Shown: in pieces, positions 1 through 8,178 of the stretch
Numbering within the stretch: the stretch's first letter is position 1
Layout of the letters: each line of letters starts with the position of its first letter
Assembly (NCBI GenBank): GCA_050305405.1
Contig: JBNLFG010000011.1
Location: forward strand, 120,662-184,661
Reading direction: 5' to 3'
Source: Desulfolinea sp050305405
Lineage (GTDB): Bacteria; Chloroflexota; Anaerolineae; Anaerolineales; Villigracilaceae
DNA length: 64,000 nt
Program-made: the position numbers and the translations under genes
Notes under the pieces: generated by a model
Database searches by the model: none
Told to the model about the DNA's origin: nothing
Seen by the model: only the letters and a program-made list of their open reading frames with translations

Positions 1-785
1 GCAATACTGTGCCAATGCGAGTGATTGAGATTATTGAGCATCAATTCGGGTAGGTCGCTGGTGTCTAGCTCTCGCTGCATTTGATGGGCGGCTCGTTCCA
101 ATCCCTTTTGCGCGGCTTGCAGAACAAAAGCACTGGCAGCTTCTACGGGAAGGCCTTGCAGCAGCAGGCGTCCCATTTCAGAACCAATCTCCAGCAGGAA
201 AACATCATCAAGCTCTGTCAGAGAAAGATCGAAACCGGGCTTAGCTTTAGGGCCGGTTTCAAGAGATGTGCAAAAACAGGCGCTTGCCGGATGTAAACAG
301 TTCACTGCAAGAATAAATAAATTTTGGCGCCGTTTTGAATATACAGGATCGGTATAATCATCACGAATGAAAACATCATCTTGAATTTGTATCGCACTTA
401 ATTCGCAGCCACGCACACCAATAAAGGCGAGTTTTGGCTGTTCTTTCGAAGGAAGCTCTGTTTGCCATCCATCATTCTTGCGCAAAGTGAATAATTCTGT
501 TCGCGAAGGAAAGAGAAATTGCTTCCAGGAATGTGCGCCGGGAATATAGTCAAAATAGCGTTCGTGATTTGTTTTTGTTAATCTGAAATGCCCGGCTTCT
601 TGCTCAGAAACATAACCTTTTGGCAAGTCGACCAACCCCGAAATAGGACCATAAACCAGGCTATCGTTTTCTACTTTTGCACCTAAGGTTTGGAACCCCT
701 TTTCTTTCAGACGGGCAATTAAGTTATCAAATTCAGGTTTTAGCAACGAATATGTGCTGCCAACTTCAAGGCGTTCTTCACTCAT
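1..785 (-). CDS. Hydrogenase/sulfur-reductase type iron-sulfur subunit, N-terminal part (runs off the window)
   Basis: An open frame runs from an ATG at 785-783 to the window edge without a stop (about 261 codons). It holds the motifs GVRGCELSAIQIQDDVF, CFCTSLETGP and GFDLSLTEL. These are characteristic of the beta subunit of sulfhydrogenase-type (group 3b NiFe) hydrogenases and related anaerobic sulfite-reductase A-like proteins, which pass electrons through 4Fe-4S clusters. The C-terminal ferredoxin-like cluster motifs would lie outside the window. Its ATG overlaps the TAA of the upstream cyclic-nucleotide-domain gene by one base (TAATG), so the two are translationally coupled. Family assignment is from remembered motifs; which of the related enzymes it serves cannot be told here. 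Confidence 0.72.
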   Translation of the reverse strand, partial: MSEERLEVGSTYSLLKPEFDNLIARLKEKGFQTLGAKVENDSLVYGPISGLVDLPKGYVSEQEAGHFRLTKTNHERYFDYIPGAHSWKQFLFPSRTELFTLRKNDGWQTELPSKEQPKLAFIGVRGCELSAIQIQDDVFIRDDYTDPVYSKRRQNLFILAVNCLHPASACFCTSLETGPKAKPGFDLSLTELDDVFLLEIGSEMGRLLLQGLPVEAASAFVLQAAQKGLERAAHQMQRELDTSDLPELMLNNLNHSHWHSI

Positions 786-1270
786 TAGCTGTAGTCCTCA
801 TTGGGAGACGCAAACATATCAAGCAACTGCAAGCGGGTGACCATTAAGCGGCTGGCGATAATATGTGCGATCCGGCGCATGATGATGTATCCGAATTCAT
901 AATCTTCTTTGGATAATTGGCGTAGCTCTTCAGAATCAATACCGATCAAGCAACTAGGGATGACTGCCTTTGCAGATGCGGTGCGCGTGCGCAAACCGGG
1001 TGTAACTGCTGACCAGCCGATCACGTCCATTTCTTCGGCGGTGAGGATGCGGACTCTACCCTGATGCGGAATAAAGATTTCCAAGGCTACACGCCCTTCA
1101 ACCACAATATATAATTTGTCTTGGCGGTCACCCTCTCGAAAGACCTCTTCATTTTCAAGCAAATTGTGGACGCTGGAAATTCTTACCAGCTTCTCAAAAT
1201 GCTCAGGGTCTAGATCACCAAACCAAGGGATTGATTGCAATATTTCTCGGGGACTCTCTTTTTCGCTCAT
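785..1270 (-). CDS. Cyclic nucleotide-binding domain protein (Crp-like sensor domain, no DNA-binding domain)
   Basis: The protein is 161 residues and is essentially one cNMP-binding beta-roll (about residues 12-135), recognisable by EEVFREGDRQDKLYIVVEGRV followed by the glycine-rich strands and an EELRQLS helix. It is too short to carry the helix-turn-helix of Crp/Fnr regulators, and none is visible. Proteins like this sit beside the beta subunit in many sulfhydrogenase-type clusters, which agrees with the coupled downstream gene. A role in sensing or in complex assembly is inference. It is preceded by a Rex-like palindrome 35 bases upstream. Confidence 0.75.
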   Translation of the reverse strand: MSEKESPREILQSIPWFGDLDPEHFEKLVRISSVHNLLENEEVFREGDRQDKLYIVVEGRVALEIFIPHQGRVRILTAEEMDVIGWSAVTPGLRTRTASAKAVIPSCLIGIDSEELRQLSKEDYEFGYIIMRRIAHIIASRLMVTRLQLLDMFASPNEDYS

Positions 1271-1304
1271 GTTTTCCTCATAAGATTAGGTTTATAAACC
1301 AGCT

Positions 1305-1330
1305 CTATTTGTAACATGTTTCACAAATAG
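1305..1330. promoter_or_regulatory. Palindromic operator, Rex-like
   Basis: A perfect 8-base inverted repeat, CTATTTGT then 10 bases then ACAAATAG, lies 35 bases upstream of the start at 1270. Its core TTGTAACATGTTTCACAA resembles the redox repressor Rex consensus TTGTGAAnnnnTTCACAA: the right half is exact and the left half differs at two positions. A Rex site would suit a hydrogenase locus. The rest of the 1271-1593 gap is AT-rich and shows no gene. Confidence 0.45.
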
Positions 1331-1593
1331 AGTTAGTGAACTGTGTCACAAACAAAATGTGCGCATTGTCACGCATTCTTCGCAAAAACGCACTAAAAGC
1401 ACCCACTTTTTTTGTTGCTAAGGCCAATAATTTGAGTTCTAACTCAAAAGAGTAGAACTTAAATCATAAATACGTATAGCCCTATTCTAATTAGATCAAG
1501 ATAAAAGAAATCTGGATTTGATATGTTTTGTAAAAACATTCTGCATTCCCCCACTTCCCCAAAAGCACGCCTCCAAAATTTTAAACGTAGAGC

Positions 1594-4500
1594 TTAGGCT
1601 CGCGCACCATCAGCATCTCCGATATTGGGGCCGCGCAAACCCATATCAAGGATAACAACAGCCCCTTTTCTTTCGCCAGCGGCCTGGCCTTGTGCTAGCC
1701 GCCGTTCTTCTACCATGCCTAGCTCATCAAAAATGGAAGTGGCACGGAAGTGGCAATCCACTGCCCACGCGGTTTGACCGGCACGATCATAAAGTCGCCT
1801 TAATGCCAGGTAGGTACGAGCAAGATCAGGTCGGGCACGTATCCGGCGCAGAATGCGCAGCGACTCAATCAGACATTCTTCCACAATCAGCCAATCCGGT
1901 TTTTCGGTGCGACTAACGATCTCTGCCAGCAAACGCAGCGTGACACCCTCTGCCCAACGATTTCCCTCGGCGCGGGCGGCTTCAAGGGCTTCCTGCGCTT
2001 CGCTTTTGGCAGCAATAAACTCTCCTGCCAGTTCAAGGCTTTCTGCCAAAAAGATGCGCGGTAAATAATGAAATACGCGATACTCATTCTGTCCGACCCA
2101 CTGCAAAGCTTTGCGGATTATCACGACCCCTTCGGCAGGCTTTCCAAGGTGCGCAGTTACCAAGCCGTGCAGCCCCGTTAACACAAAACGCAGCGGAGTG
2201 AATTCGCTCGACGCGATCTGTAATTCAGGCAGGAAGCTAAGAGTCGCACCACAGGCATCCCAATGATGGCGGGCAGCATGGACATAGGCCAGCGGTGCCA
2301 TAGCAAAGGCAATCGTCGATGGAACGCCCTGCTCACGCGCCAATACAACGCCACGCTCAGCAGCCTCGAGTGCGCGCTCCCAGGAACCGACGCGCGCGTA
2401 GGCGATCCCCAAATAGCCATAAACAACCAATAAGTTAGGATGATATTGAAGCTTTTGCTCTTCTTCAAGATTGACATAGCGCATCAGATAGGCAATGGCA
2501 TCATCGAAAGCTGCCAAGGCAATACTGGTGCGACCAAGCATCCGCAGAGCAGCACGTAAAAGGCCGATATCCTGTTGCTCTTCGGCAACACGCAAAGCGC
2601 GATGAGCGTAATCGCTCGCCGCTTTAGGGTTGCTGCGCAGCCAAAAGACTTGGGCTGCGCGTCGAAAGATTCTCCCCAAGCGTTCTTCATCGTTGATCTG
2701 CGCTGCAAGCTGCTCGGCTTGCTCGATCATCTCCTGCGCACGCACCAGATCACCGCTGAATGCATAGGCTTGAGCAAGTTGCAGGTTCAGGTCAATACGT
2801 TCCTGATTCTGCTTCGGCCCCGTTTGCCTGCCAAGCAAGCTAACCGCCTGTGAGCCGAATTGCCGCGCCTCGTGATAAGAGTGGATACGCAACGCCTGTT
2901 CGCCCGCCGCCGTTAAATAAGGCAAGGCTTTGATGGCTTGATCGCTGCGCGAGTAATGATGCGCTAACGTCGCCGCATCGACAGGGATGACGGCATTCGC
3001 AAAAATCTCACCAATGCAGCGATGCACATATTGGCGACGGGCGCGGCTCAAGCCAGCATAAGCGACTTGCCGGATCTTGTCGTGGCTGAAATCGTAGCTT
3101 TCACTGCTCTCCACCACCAAGCCTTTTTGCTGCCACTCTTCAATTGCAGCAACCACTTCTTTGGTGGGATTTTCGCTAACTTCTTCAAGTAACGAAAAGG
3201 TAAAGGCACGCCCTATTGCAGCAGCAATTCCCAAAAGTTCCTGACTTTGCGTATCGAGGCGATCCAGGCGCGCTTCGATCAGGCTCTGGATCGGCGGCGG
3301 CAAATTTGCACCGCCGCGTTCCTGTCCGCCACCAAAAGGCAGACGGGCAGGCTGTTCACTTTCGCGCAGTGAACGAATGCCCTCAATAATAAAGAATGGA
3401 TTGCCTTCCGTCTCCTGATAAAGACGCTGAAAGAAATGGGGATCATAGGACGCATCATCAAGCAGGTATTTGGCGAGCGTAGCGCTCTCGTTTTCACTAA
3501 GACGCTCAAGCGGCAAATGGCTAAAGACGTTCCGGCGCTTGAAGCCACGCAGCAAACGTTCCTGTTCCGGCGAAAGATCTTCCAAACGACAGGAACCGAC
3601 CAAGACAAGCGGTAAATCTGTCAGACGATGCATCAGCGCGTCGAGCAGTTCCCAAGTCAAACTGTCCGCCCAGTGCAAATCGTCCAGCGCTAACAAGATC
3701 GGGGTCGCGTGCGTCCCGCCACTCCTCGTCAGGTGCAACAGGATTTGCGCAATCGCTTCGGGGGTTTGAATTTTTTCACGCCGGTCGGGTTGCCATACAG
3801 GCAAGTTCGGTATCTGGCGGCGCAAATCCGGCAAGATCGGCGTTAGCGCCATCAGCCAGGGTTGCAAATCCTGCAATTCATCATCCGAAAAACGCGCCAA
3901 AACTTCATAGAGAACATCGCGCAACGGAGCATAGGCAACCATGGCTTCAACTTCGTGGCAAAGGCTCTGCAATGTGGATTTTGGATCAGCAGCGTGCAAA
4001 TACTCATGCAGCAAACGTGTCTTGCCGATGCCTGAATCCCCCGTCAGCAGGATAAAACGACCGCGCCCGACCTTGGCTTGCTCCCACGCCGCTCGAATTT
4101 TACTCAGCTCCAATTGACGCCCTACTAACGGCAATTGCGGCGGCTGGATGATGGTCTCGGTTTTCGGCAAGCGTGGTGCTACAGGTTGGCCGTGCCGCAC
4201 CACCCCAGATTGAATTAACTCCACTAAAGCCTGCGTCTCTGGCAAAGGTTCGGTACCGAGCCCCTCGAGCAACTCTTCTTTCAGTTGTTGATAATGCTGT
4301 AAGGCCTGATTTCGTTTCCCCATCTCAACATAAAGCGCCATCAAACGCCGATGAGCACTCTCGTCAAAGGGTTCAGCAGCAATCCATTTACGGGTCACTT
4401 CAAGGGCGTCTCCAGGGCGATAACTCTCTTGCAATTTTTCACTGAGACAATCTAAGGTTTTCAAAAAGCGTTGGCGTAGTTCCAAGCGCTCGGCATCACA

Positions 4501-4923
4501 CCAATCTTCATAAAGATCACTAAGAAGATCGCCGCGATAAAGAGCAACAGCTTGCTCAAGTTCATCCAAGCTGGCATCCTTACGCGTGCTCTGTTTGAAC
4601 ACATCCACATCCAACCAAACATCAAGAGCGGGGTTGATCTGAACGCTATTTCCTGTGGTCAAAATCAGGTCATCTTCAAACGCCACCCCGTCAAAGGTCT
4701 GCCGCAAGCGATGCAGGTATTGGCGCAAATTCCGTCTGGCAGCAGACTCTGTTCCGCGTGACCAGAAAATAAATGCCAAGCGTCTTCGATCGCTGGGATG
4801 CTCGCGATTAAGCAACAAGTATGCCAAAAGTGAACGCATCAAAGGCGAGCCAATATCCAGGGAAGCGCCAGCGTCAACTTCCATTCGCAGTGATTTAAAG
4901 AGATAGGCTCGCAATAAGGTCAT
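1594..4923 (-). CDS. BTAD/AAA ATPase/TPR transcriptional regulator (AfsR/MalT-like architecture)
   Basis: The 1109-residue protein starts with an OmpR-like winged-helix segment (about residues 1-95), followed by a bacterial transcriptional activation domain of TPR type (about 95-245, with YRGDLLSDLYEDWC). Next comes a STAND/AAA ATPase with Walker A GDSGIGKT near residue 295 and Walker B LLALDDLHWAD near 415. The long C-terminal half is rich in TPR-like helices (about 640-1080). Such proteins are ATP-dependent activators that respond to a ligand through the repeat region. It is transcribed away from the peptide ABC operon starting at 5201, so control of that operon is a reasonable inference. 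The target and ligand cannot be read from the sequence. Confidence 0.85.
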   Translation of the reverse strand: MTLLRAYLFKSLRMEVDAGASLDIGSPLMRSLLAYLLLNREHPSDRRRLAFIFWSRGTESAARRNLRQYLHRLRQTFDGVAFEDDLILTTGNSVQINPALDVWLDVDVFKQSTRKDASLDELEQAVALYRGDLLSDLYEDWCDAERLELRQRFLKTLDCLSEKLQESYRPGDALEVTRKWIAAEPFDESAHRRLMALYVEMGKRNQALQHYQQLKEELLEGLGTEPLPETQALVELIQSGVVRHGQPVAPRLPKTETIIQPPQLPLVGRQLELSKIRAAWEQAKVGRGRFILLTGDSGIGKTRLLHEYLHAADPKSTLQSLCHEVEAMVAYAPLRDVLYEVLARFSDDELQDLQPWLMALTPILPDLRRQIPNLPVWQPDRREKIQTPEAIAQILLHLTRSGGTHATPILLALDDLHWADSLTWELLDALMHRLTDLPLVLVGSCRLEDLSPEQERLLRGFKRRNVFSHLPLERLSENESATLAKYLLDDASYDPHFFQRLYQETEGNPFFIIEGIRSLRESEQPARLPFGGGQERGGANLPPPIQSLIEARLDRLDTQSQELLGIAAAIGRAFTFSLLEEVSENPTKEVVAAIEEWQQKGLVVESSESYDFSHDKIRQVAYAGLSRARRQYVHRCIGEIFANAVIPVDAATLAHHYSRSDQAIKALPYLTAAGEQALRIHSYHEARQFGSQAVSLLGRQTGPKQNQERIDLNLQLAQAYAFSGDLVRAQEMIEQAEQLAAQINDEERLGRIFRRAAQVFWLRSNPKAASDYAHRALRVAEEQQDIGLLRAALRMLGRTSIALAAFDDAIAYLMRYVNLEEEQKLQYHPNLLVVYGYLGIAYARVGSWERALEAAERGVVLAREQGVPSTIAFAMAPLAYVHAARHHWDACGATLSFLPELQIASSEFTPLRFVLTGLHGLVTAHLGKPAEGVVIIRKALQWVGQNEYRVFHYLPRIFLAESLELAGEFIAAKSEAQEALEAARAEGNRWAEGVTLRLLAEIVSRTEKPDWLIVEECLIESLRILRRIRARPDLARTYLALRRLYDRAGQTAWAVDCHFRATSIFDELGMVEERRLAQGQAAGERKGAVVILDMGLRGPNIGDADGARA

Positions 4924-5029
4924 TTTCTGCTTTCTAAGAGGAAAATAAAGTTCAATTATAGCCGCTATTCTCCCACAAGAAAAAGGGCATCCTAAAACCT
5001 AAAAAAACATCTTAATAAAAGGGCGTTCG

Positions 5030-5059
5030 TTGACAAGCCTCTATAAAGCCCCGTATAAT
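5030..5059 (+). promoter_or_regulatory. Consensus sigma70-type promoter of the peptide ABC operon
   Basis: TTGACA at 5030-5035 and TATAAT at 5054-5059 are both perfect, separated by 18 bases. The expected transcription start falls just before or inside the palindrome at 5068-5083. A second small hairpin, GCACATC-C-GATGTGC (5147-5161), lies in the untranslated leader. A strong GGAGGAGGAG ribosome site precedes the ATG at 5201. Confidence 0.85.
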
Positions 5060-5067
5060 GAGTTGAA

Positions 5068-5083
5068 ATGTCTGTATAGACAT
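5068..5083. promoter_or_regulatory. Palindromic operator at the transcription start
   Basis: ATGTCTGTATAGACAT has perfect 6-base arms around GTAT and begins 9 bases after the -10 box. That is the usual place for a repressor site. The TGTCT...AGACA form is compatible with a GntR-type or similar dimeric repressor. The binding protein is unknown. Confidence 0.55.
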
Positions 5084-5200
5084 ACGCCATAAAAAAGGAG
5101 GATAACATAGCCAATATTAGATAAACAAGTTTCACGTTTGTTTACTGCACATCCGATGTGCATCAATCACTAAATTCTCCAACATGGAGGAGGAGAAAGA

Positions 5201-6898
5201 ATGAAAAATAAAACCCTTTACTTACTTTTTGCAGCTGTATTAACCCTTAGCATGATCCTGGCTGCATGCGGCACCCCTGCTGCTGAAACAGACGCACCTG
5301 CGGCTACCGTTGATCGCGCCTATGATGAAATCGAATATTCTGAACCGATGTCGGTTGCTGCTGATAATTGCGACTATGGTGGAAAGATTAGCTCCATTGA
5401 AGCAACGGATGAGCTCACTGTAAAATTCACCATGTGCAGCCCTGACCCGGCATTCCCGCAAAAAGCCGCCTTTACTCCCTTCGGCATTTACCCGCAGGAA
5501 TGGCTGAACGAATACGCCAATGCTGCTGGCCAGGAAACCCTCTTGCGCTCCCCCGTCGGCACCGGCCCCTTCGCTCTCGAAAACTGGGCAAGCGGTGAAA
5601 GCATCACCCTCAAAGCCTATGATAGCTACTGGGGCGACAAACCTGCTTACGACACCCTCGTTTTCCGCTGGGCAACTGAAGGCGCACAGCGCTTACTCGA
5701 GCTCCAGTCCGGCACCGTTGACCAGATCACTAACCCCAGCCCCGATGATTACGAAACCATCAAGGCTGACAGCAACCTGAAATTCATCCCGGTTGCGAAC
5801 CCGAACATTCTTTATTTGGGCATGACCAACACCTTTGAGCCTTTCGGTGACGTTAAAGTCCGCCAGGCTATTGCCATGGGCATTGACCGCCAGCGCATTG
5901 TAGACAACTTCTATGCTGAAGGCGCTACCGTTCCTGATTTCTTCACCCCCTGCAGCCTGCCCAACGGTTGTGTCGGTGATGCATGGTACGCTTTCGATGC
6001 GGAAGCTGGCAAAGCGCTACTCGCTGAAGCTGGCTATCCCGACGGCTTCGAAACCACCATTTACTACCGCGATGTCTTCCGCGGTTACCTACCAGAACCT
6101 GGTTTGGTTGCTGTAGAAATTCAAGCCCAATTAGAAGCCAATCTGGGCATTACAGCTGACGTTGTTGTAATGGAATCCGGTGAATTCATCGACGAATCCA
6201 GCAATGGTCGCTTGGACGGCATCTATCTGCTTGGTTGGGGCGCTGACTATCCTCACGTCACCAACTTCCTCGACTATCACTTTGCTGAAACCAACCTACA
6301 GTTCGGAACCACGCATCCCGAGATTTACGAAGTTCTTCAGGAAGCATCCCAGATCGGTGACGCTGCTGAAGCAGAAGCTCTTTATGTTGAAGCCAACAAC
6401 GCTATTCGTGAACTGGTTCCGATGGTTCCGCTTGCAAACGGCGCATCCGCATCTGCTGCTTTAGCAACCGTTAAAAACGCTCACTTCCGCCCCTTCGGTG
6501 CTCCGTTGTTGGGAAAAGTTGATCCCGGTAAAGACACCTTCGTCTACATGCAAAACGCTGAACCGATCAGCCTCTTCTGCCAAGACGAATCTGATGGCGA
6601 ATCCCTGGCTGTCTGCCAGCAAATCACCGAGACCCTCTTAGCCTATGCAATTGACTCCGGCGAAGTTGTTCCTGAATTGGCTACCGCCTGTACCCCGAAC
6701 GCAGACTCCACCGTTTGGACCTGCAACCTGCGTGAAGGCGTCACCTTCCACGACGGAACAAAACTTGATGCGAACGATGTGGTTGCCTCCTGGGCAGCCG
6801 GCATTGACGCAGCCAATGCAAACCACATTGGCAACACAGGCACCTTCTCGTACTACGGCTACCTGTGGGACGGCTTGATGAACGCACCAGCAGAGTAA
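5201..6898 (+). CDS. Peptide/solute-binding lipoprotein of an ABC importer, apparently circularly permuted (SBP_bac_5 type)
   Basis: The 565-residue protein has a lipoprotein signal ending in the lipobox LAAC (Cys about residue 23) and binds substrate for the DppBCDF-type importer encoded downstream. The family blocks are in an unusual order. The mature protein opens with what is normally the middle (ISSIEATDELTVKFTM, then VGTGPF near residue 118 and DSYWGDKPAYD). It then runs to the usual C-terminal lobe. From about residue 443 it continues with the blocks that normally start the protein (AEPISLF, DGESLAVCQQITETLLAY, LREGVTFHDGTKLDANDVV near 511-527). The order is therefore rotated, with both normal termini fused internally and the new N-terminus fitted with a signal. 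Length is normal for the family, so nothing large is missing. Function assignment is firm; the permutation is read from motif order. Confidence 0.88.
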   Translation: MKNKTLYLLFAAVLTLSMILAACGTPAAETDAPAATVDRAYDEIEYSEPMSVAADNCDYGGKISSIEATDELTVKFTMCSPDPAFPQKAAFTPFGIYPQEWLNEYANAAGQETLLRSPVGTGPFALENWASGESITLKAYDSYWGDKPAYDTLVFRWATEGAQRLLELQSGTVDQITNPSPDDYETIKADSNLKFIPVANPNILYLGMTNTFEPFGDVKVRQAIAMGIDRQRIVDNFYAEGATVPDFFTPCSLPNGCVGDAWYAFDAEAGKALLAEAGYPDGFETTIYYRDVFRGYLPEPGLVAVEIQAQLEANLGITADVVVMESGEFIDESSNGRLDGIYLLGWGADYPHVTNFLDYHFAETNLQFGTTHPEIYEVLQEASQIGDAAEAEALYVEANNAIRELVPMVPLANGASASAALATVKNAHFRPFGAPLLGKVDPGKDTFVYMQNAEPISLFCQDESDGESLAVCQQITETLLAYAIDSGEVVPELATACTPNADSTVWTCNLREGVTFHDGTKLDANDVVASWAAGIDAANANHIGNTGTFSYYGYLWDGLMNAPAE

Positions 6899-6932
6899 AT
6901 CTTCTGCTGATCGCCTAGCTCGTCACAAATGA

Positions 6933-6980
6933 ACAATGCGAGATGGTGCCTCTAACACAGTGCTGTCTCGCATTGTTTTT
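6933..6980 (+). terminator. Hairpin terminator or attenuator after the binding protein
   Basis: ACAATGCGAGA (6933-6943) pairs perfectly with TCTCGCATTGT (6966-6976), followed by a T-rich run. Lying inside the operon, it probably gives partial termination so that the binding protein is made in excess over the permeases. Confidence 0.75.
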
Positions 6981-7018
6981 CTCCTTTCGTTTTAGAAACT
7001 TAAGGTCATAAATCACAA

Positions 7019-7065
7019 GTTCACGCTGATCTTCGTTAACAAAGTTGATGCCGAGCAGCGTGAAC
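7019..7065 (+). promoter_or_regulatory. Second hairpin just upstream of the permease gene
   Basis: GTTCACGCTG (7019-7028) pairs perfectly with CAGCGTGAAC (7056-7065). The flanks (TTAAGGTCAT / ATGACTTAA) extend the pairing imperfectly. It sits 29 bases before the permease ATG, which has only a T-run and no clear Shine-Dalgarno, so the structure may affect mRNA stability or permease translation. Confidence 0.5.
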
Positions 7066-7094
7066 TGATGACTTAAGAATCAGGCTGGTTTTTT

Positions 7095-8174
7095 ATGACA
7101 CAATATGCTATTCGCCGCATCCTATACTCAATTCCGGTTATTTTCGGGATTCTGCTTGTCACCTTCGTGATGGCACGCTCAATCCCTGGTGAACCTTGCA
7201 AGGCAATGCTCGGGGAAAAAGCTTCTGCTGAAGCCTGTGAGCGCTTCACGAAAAAATATGGGCTTGACGAACCCATTCCCGTCCAGTTCGGGGTCTACAT
7301 GCAGAATATCGCGAAAGGCGACTTCGGCGACTCGATCCGCTTCAGCCGCCCCGTCACCACCATCCTACTCGAACGTCTCCCCACTACCATCGAACTTGGT
7401 ATTTTTGCTTTATTTCTTGCTATCATGATCGGCATCCCGGCAGGAGTGATCGCAGCAGTTAAGCGCAACTCTGCGCTTGACGTAGGCGTCATGGTCGCCG
7501 CCAACACAGGCGTCTCGATGCCCGTCTACTGGCTGGGCTTGGTTCTGGCCTATGTCTTCGCCCTGCTGCTCAAAGACACCCCCTTCTGGCTCCCCCCATC
7601 GGGACGTTTATCCGCTGGCGTAAGCGCCATTCCCTTTTATGAAGTCTTCAATTGGACAGCGACCGAAGGCACAACCAAATACGTCGTCATGGAGTTCTTC
7701 GCCAACATGTACATCTTCAACTCCATCATCACCGCAGATTGGAAAGTGCTCGGCGACGTCATGAAGCACATCATTCTGCCCGCCGTTGCACTCAGCACCA
7801 TTCCACTAGCAATTATCGCGCGTATGACCCGCTCCAGTATGTTGGAAGTGCTAAGGCAAGACTACATCCGCACAGCACGCGCCAAAGGTCTTTTTGAACG
7901 TTTTGTCATTCTCAAACATGCCTTCCGAAACGCACTCCTTCCTGTCATCACCATCATCGGCTTGCAGGTCGGCACACTTTTCGCAGGCGCCGTGCTTACC
8001 GAAACCATCTTTGGCTTTGCCGGTATCGGGCGCATGCTTTTTGAAGCCATCACCGCGCGTGATTTTCCCGTTGTACAGGGCTTTACCATCGTCATCGCAA
8101 TTGGTTATGTAGGCGTCAACCTGCTCGTTGACCTCGCCTATGTCTTCATTGACCCACGCATCAGGCTGGAGTAG
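7095..8174 (+). CDS. Peptide ABC transporter permease, DppB/OppB family
   Basis: The 359-residue integral membrane protein opens with the family hallmark MTQYAIRRIL and a first membrane segment (IPVIFGILLVTFVMA). It shows about six hydrophobic segments and the cytoplasmic EAA loop around residues 255-285 (YIRTARAKGL, then FRNALLPVIT) that docks on the ATPases. The stretch between residues 165 and 205 (GVSAIPFYEVFNW region) is an extended loop. It is the first of four contiguous transport genes after the binding protein, with DppC 4 bases downstream. The pathway is ATP-driven import of peptides or a related solute. No clear Shine-Dalgarno precedes the ATG. Confidence 0.9.
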   Translation: MTQYAIRRILYSIPVIFGILLVTFVMARSIPGEPCKAMLGEKASAEACERFTKKYGLDEPIPVQFGVYMQNIAKGDFGDSIRFSRPVTTILLERLPTTIELGIFALFLAIMIGIPAGVIAAVKRNSALDVGVMVAANTGVSMPVYWLGLVLAYVFALLLKDTPFWLPPSGRLSAGVSAIPFYEVFNWTATEGTTKYVVMEFFANMYIFNSIITADWKVLGDVMKHIILPAVALSTIPLAIIARMTRSSMLEVLRQDYIRTARAKGLFERFVILKHAFRNALLPVITIIGLQVGTLFAGAVLTETIFGFAGIGRMLFEAITARDFPVVQGFTIVIAIGYVGVNLLVDLAYVFIDPRIRLE

Positions 8175-8178
8175 ATAA

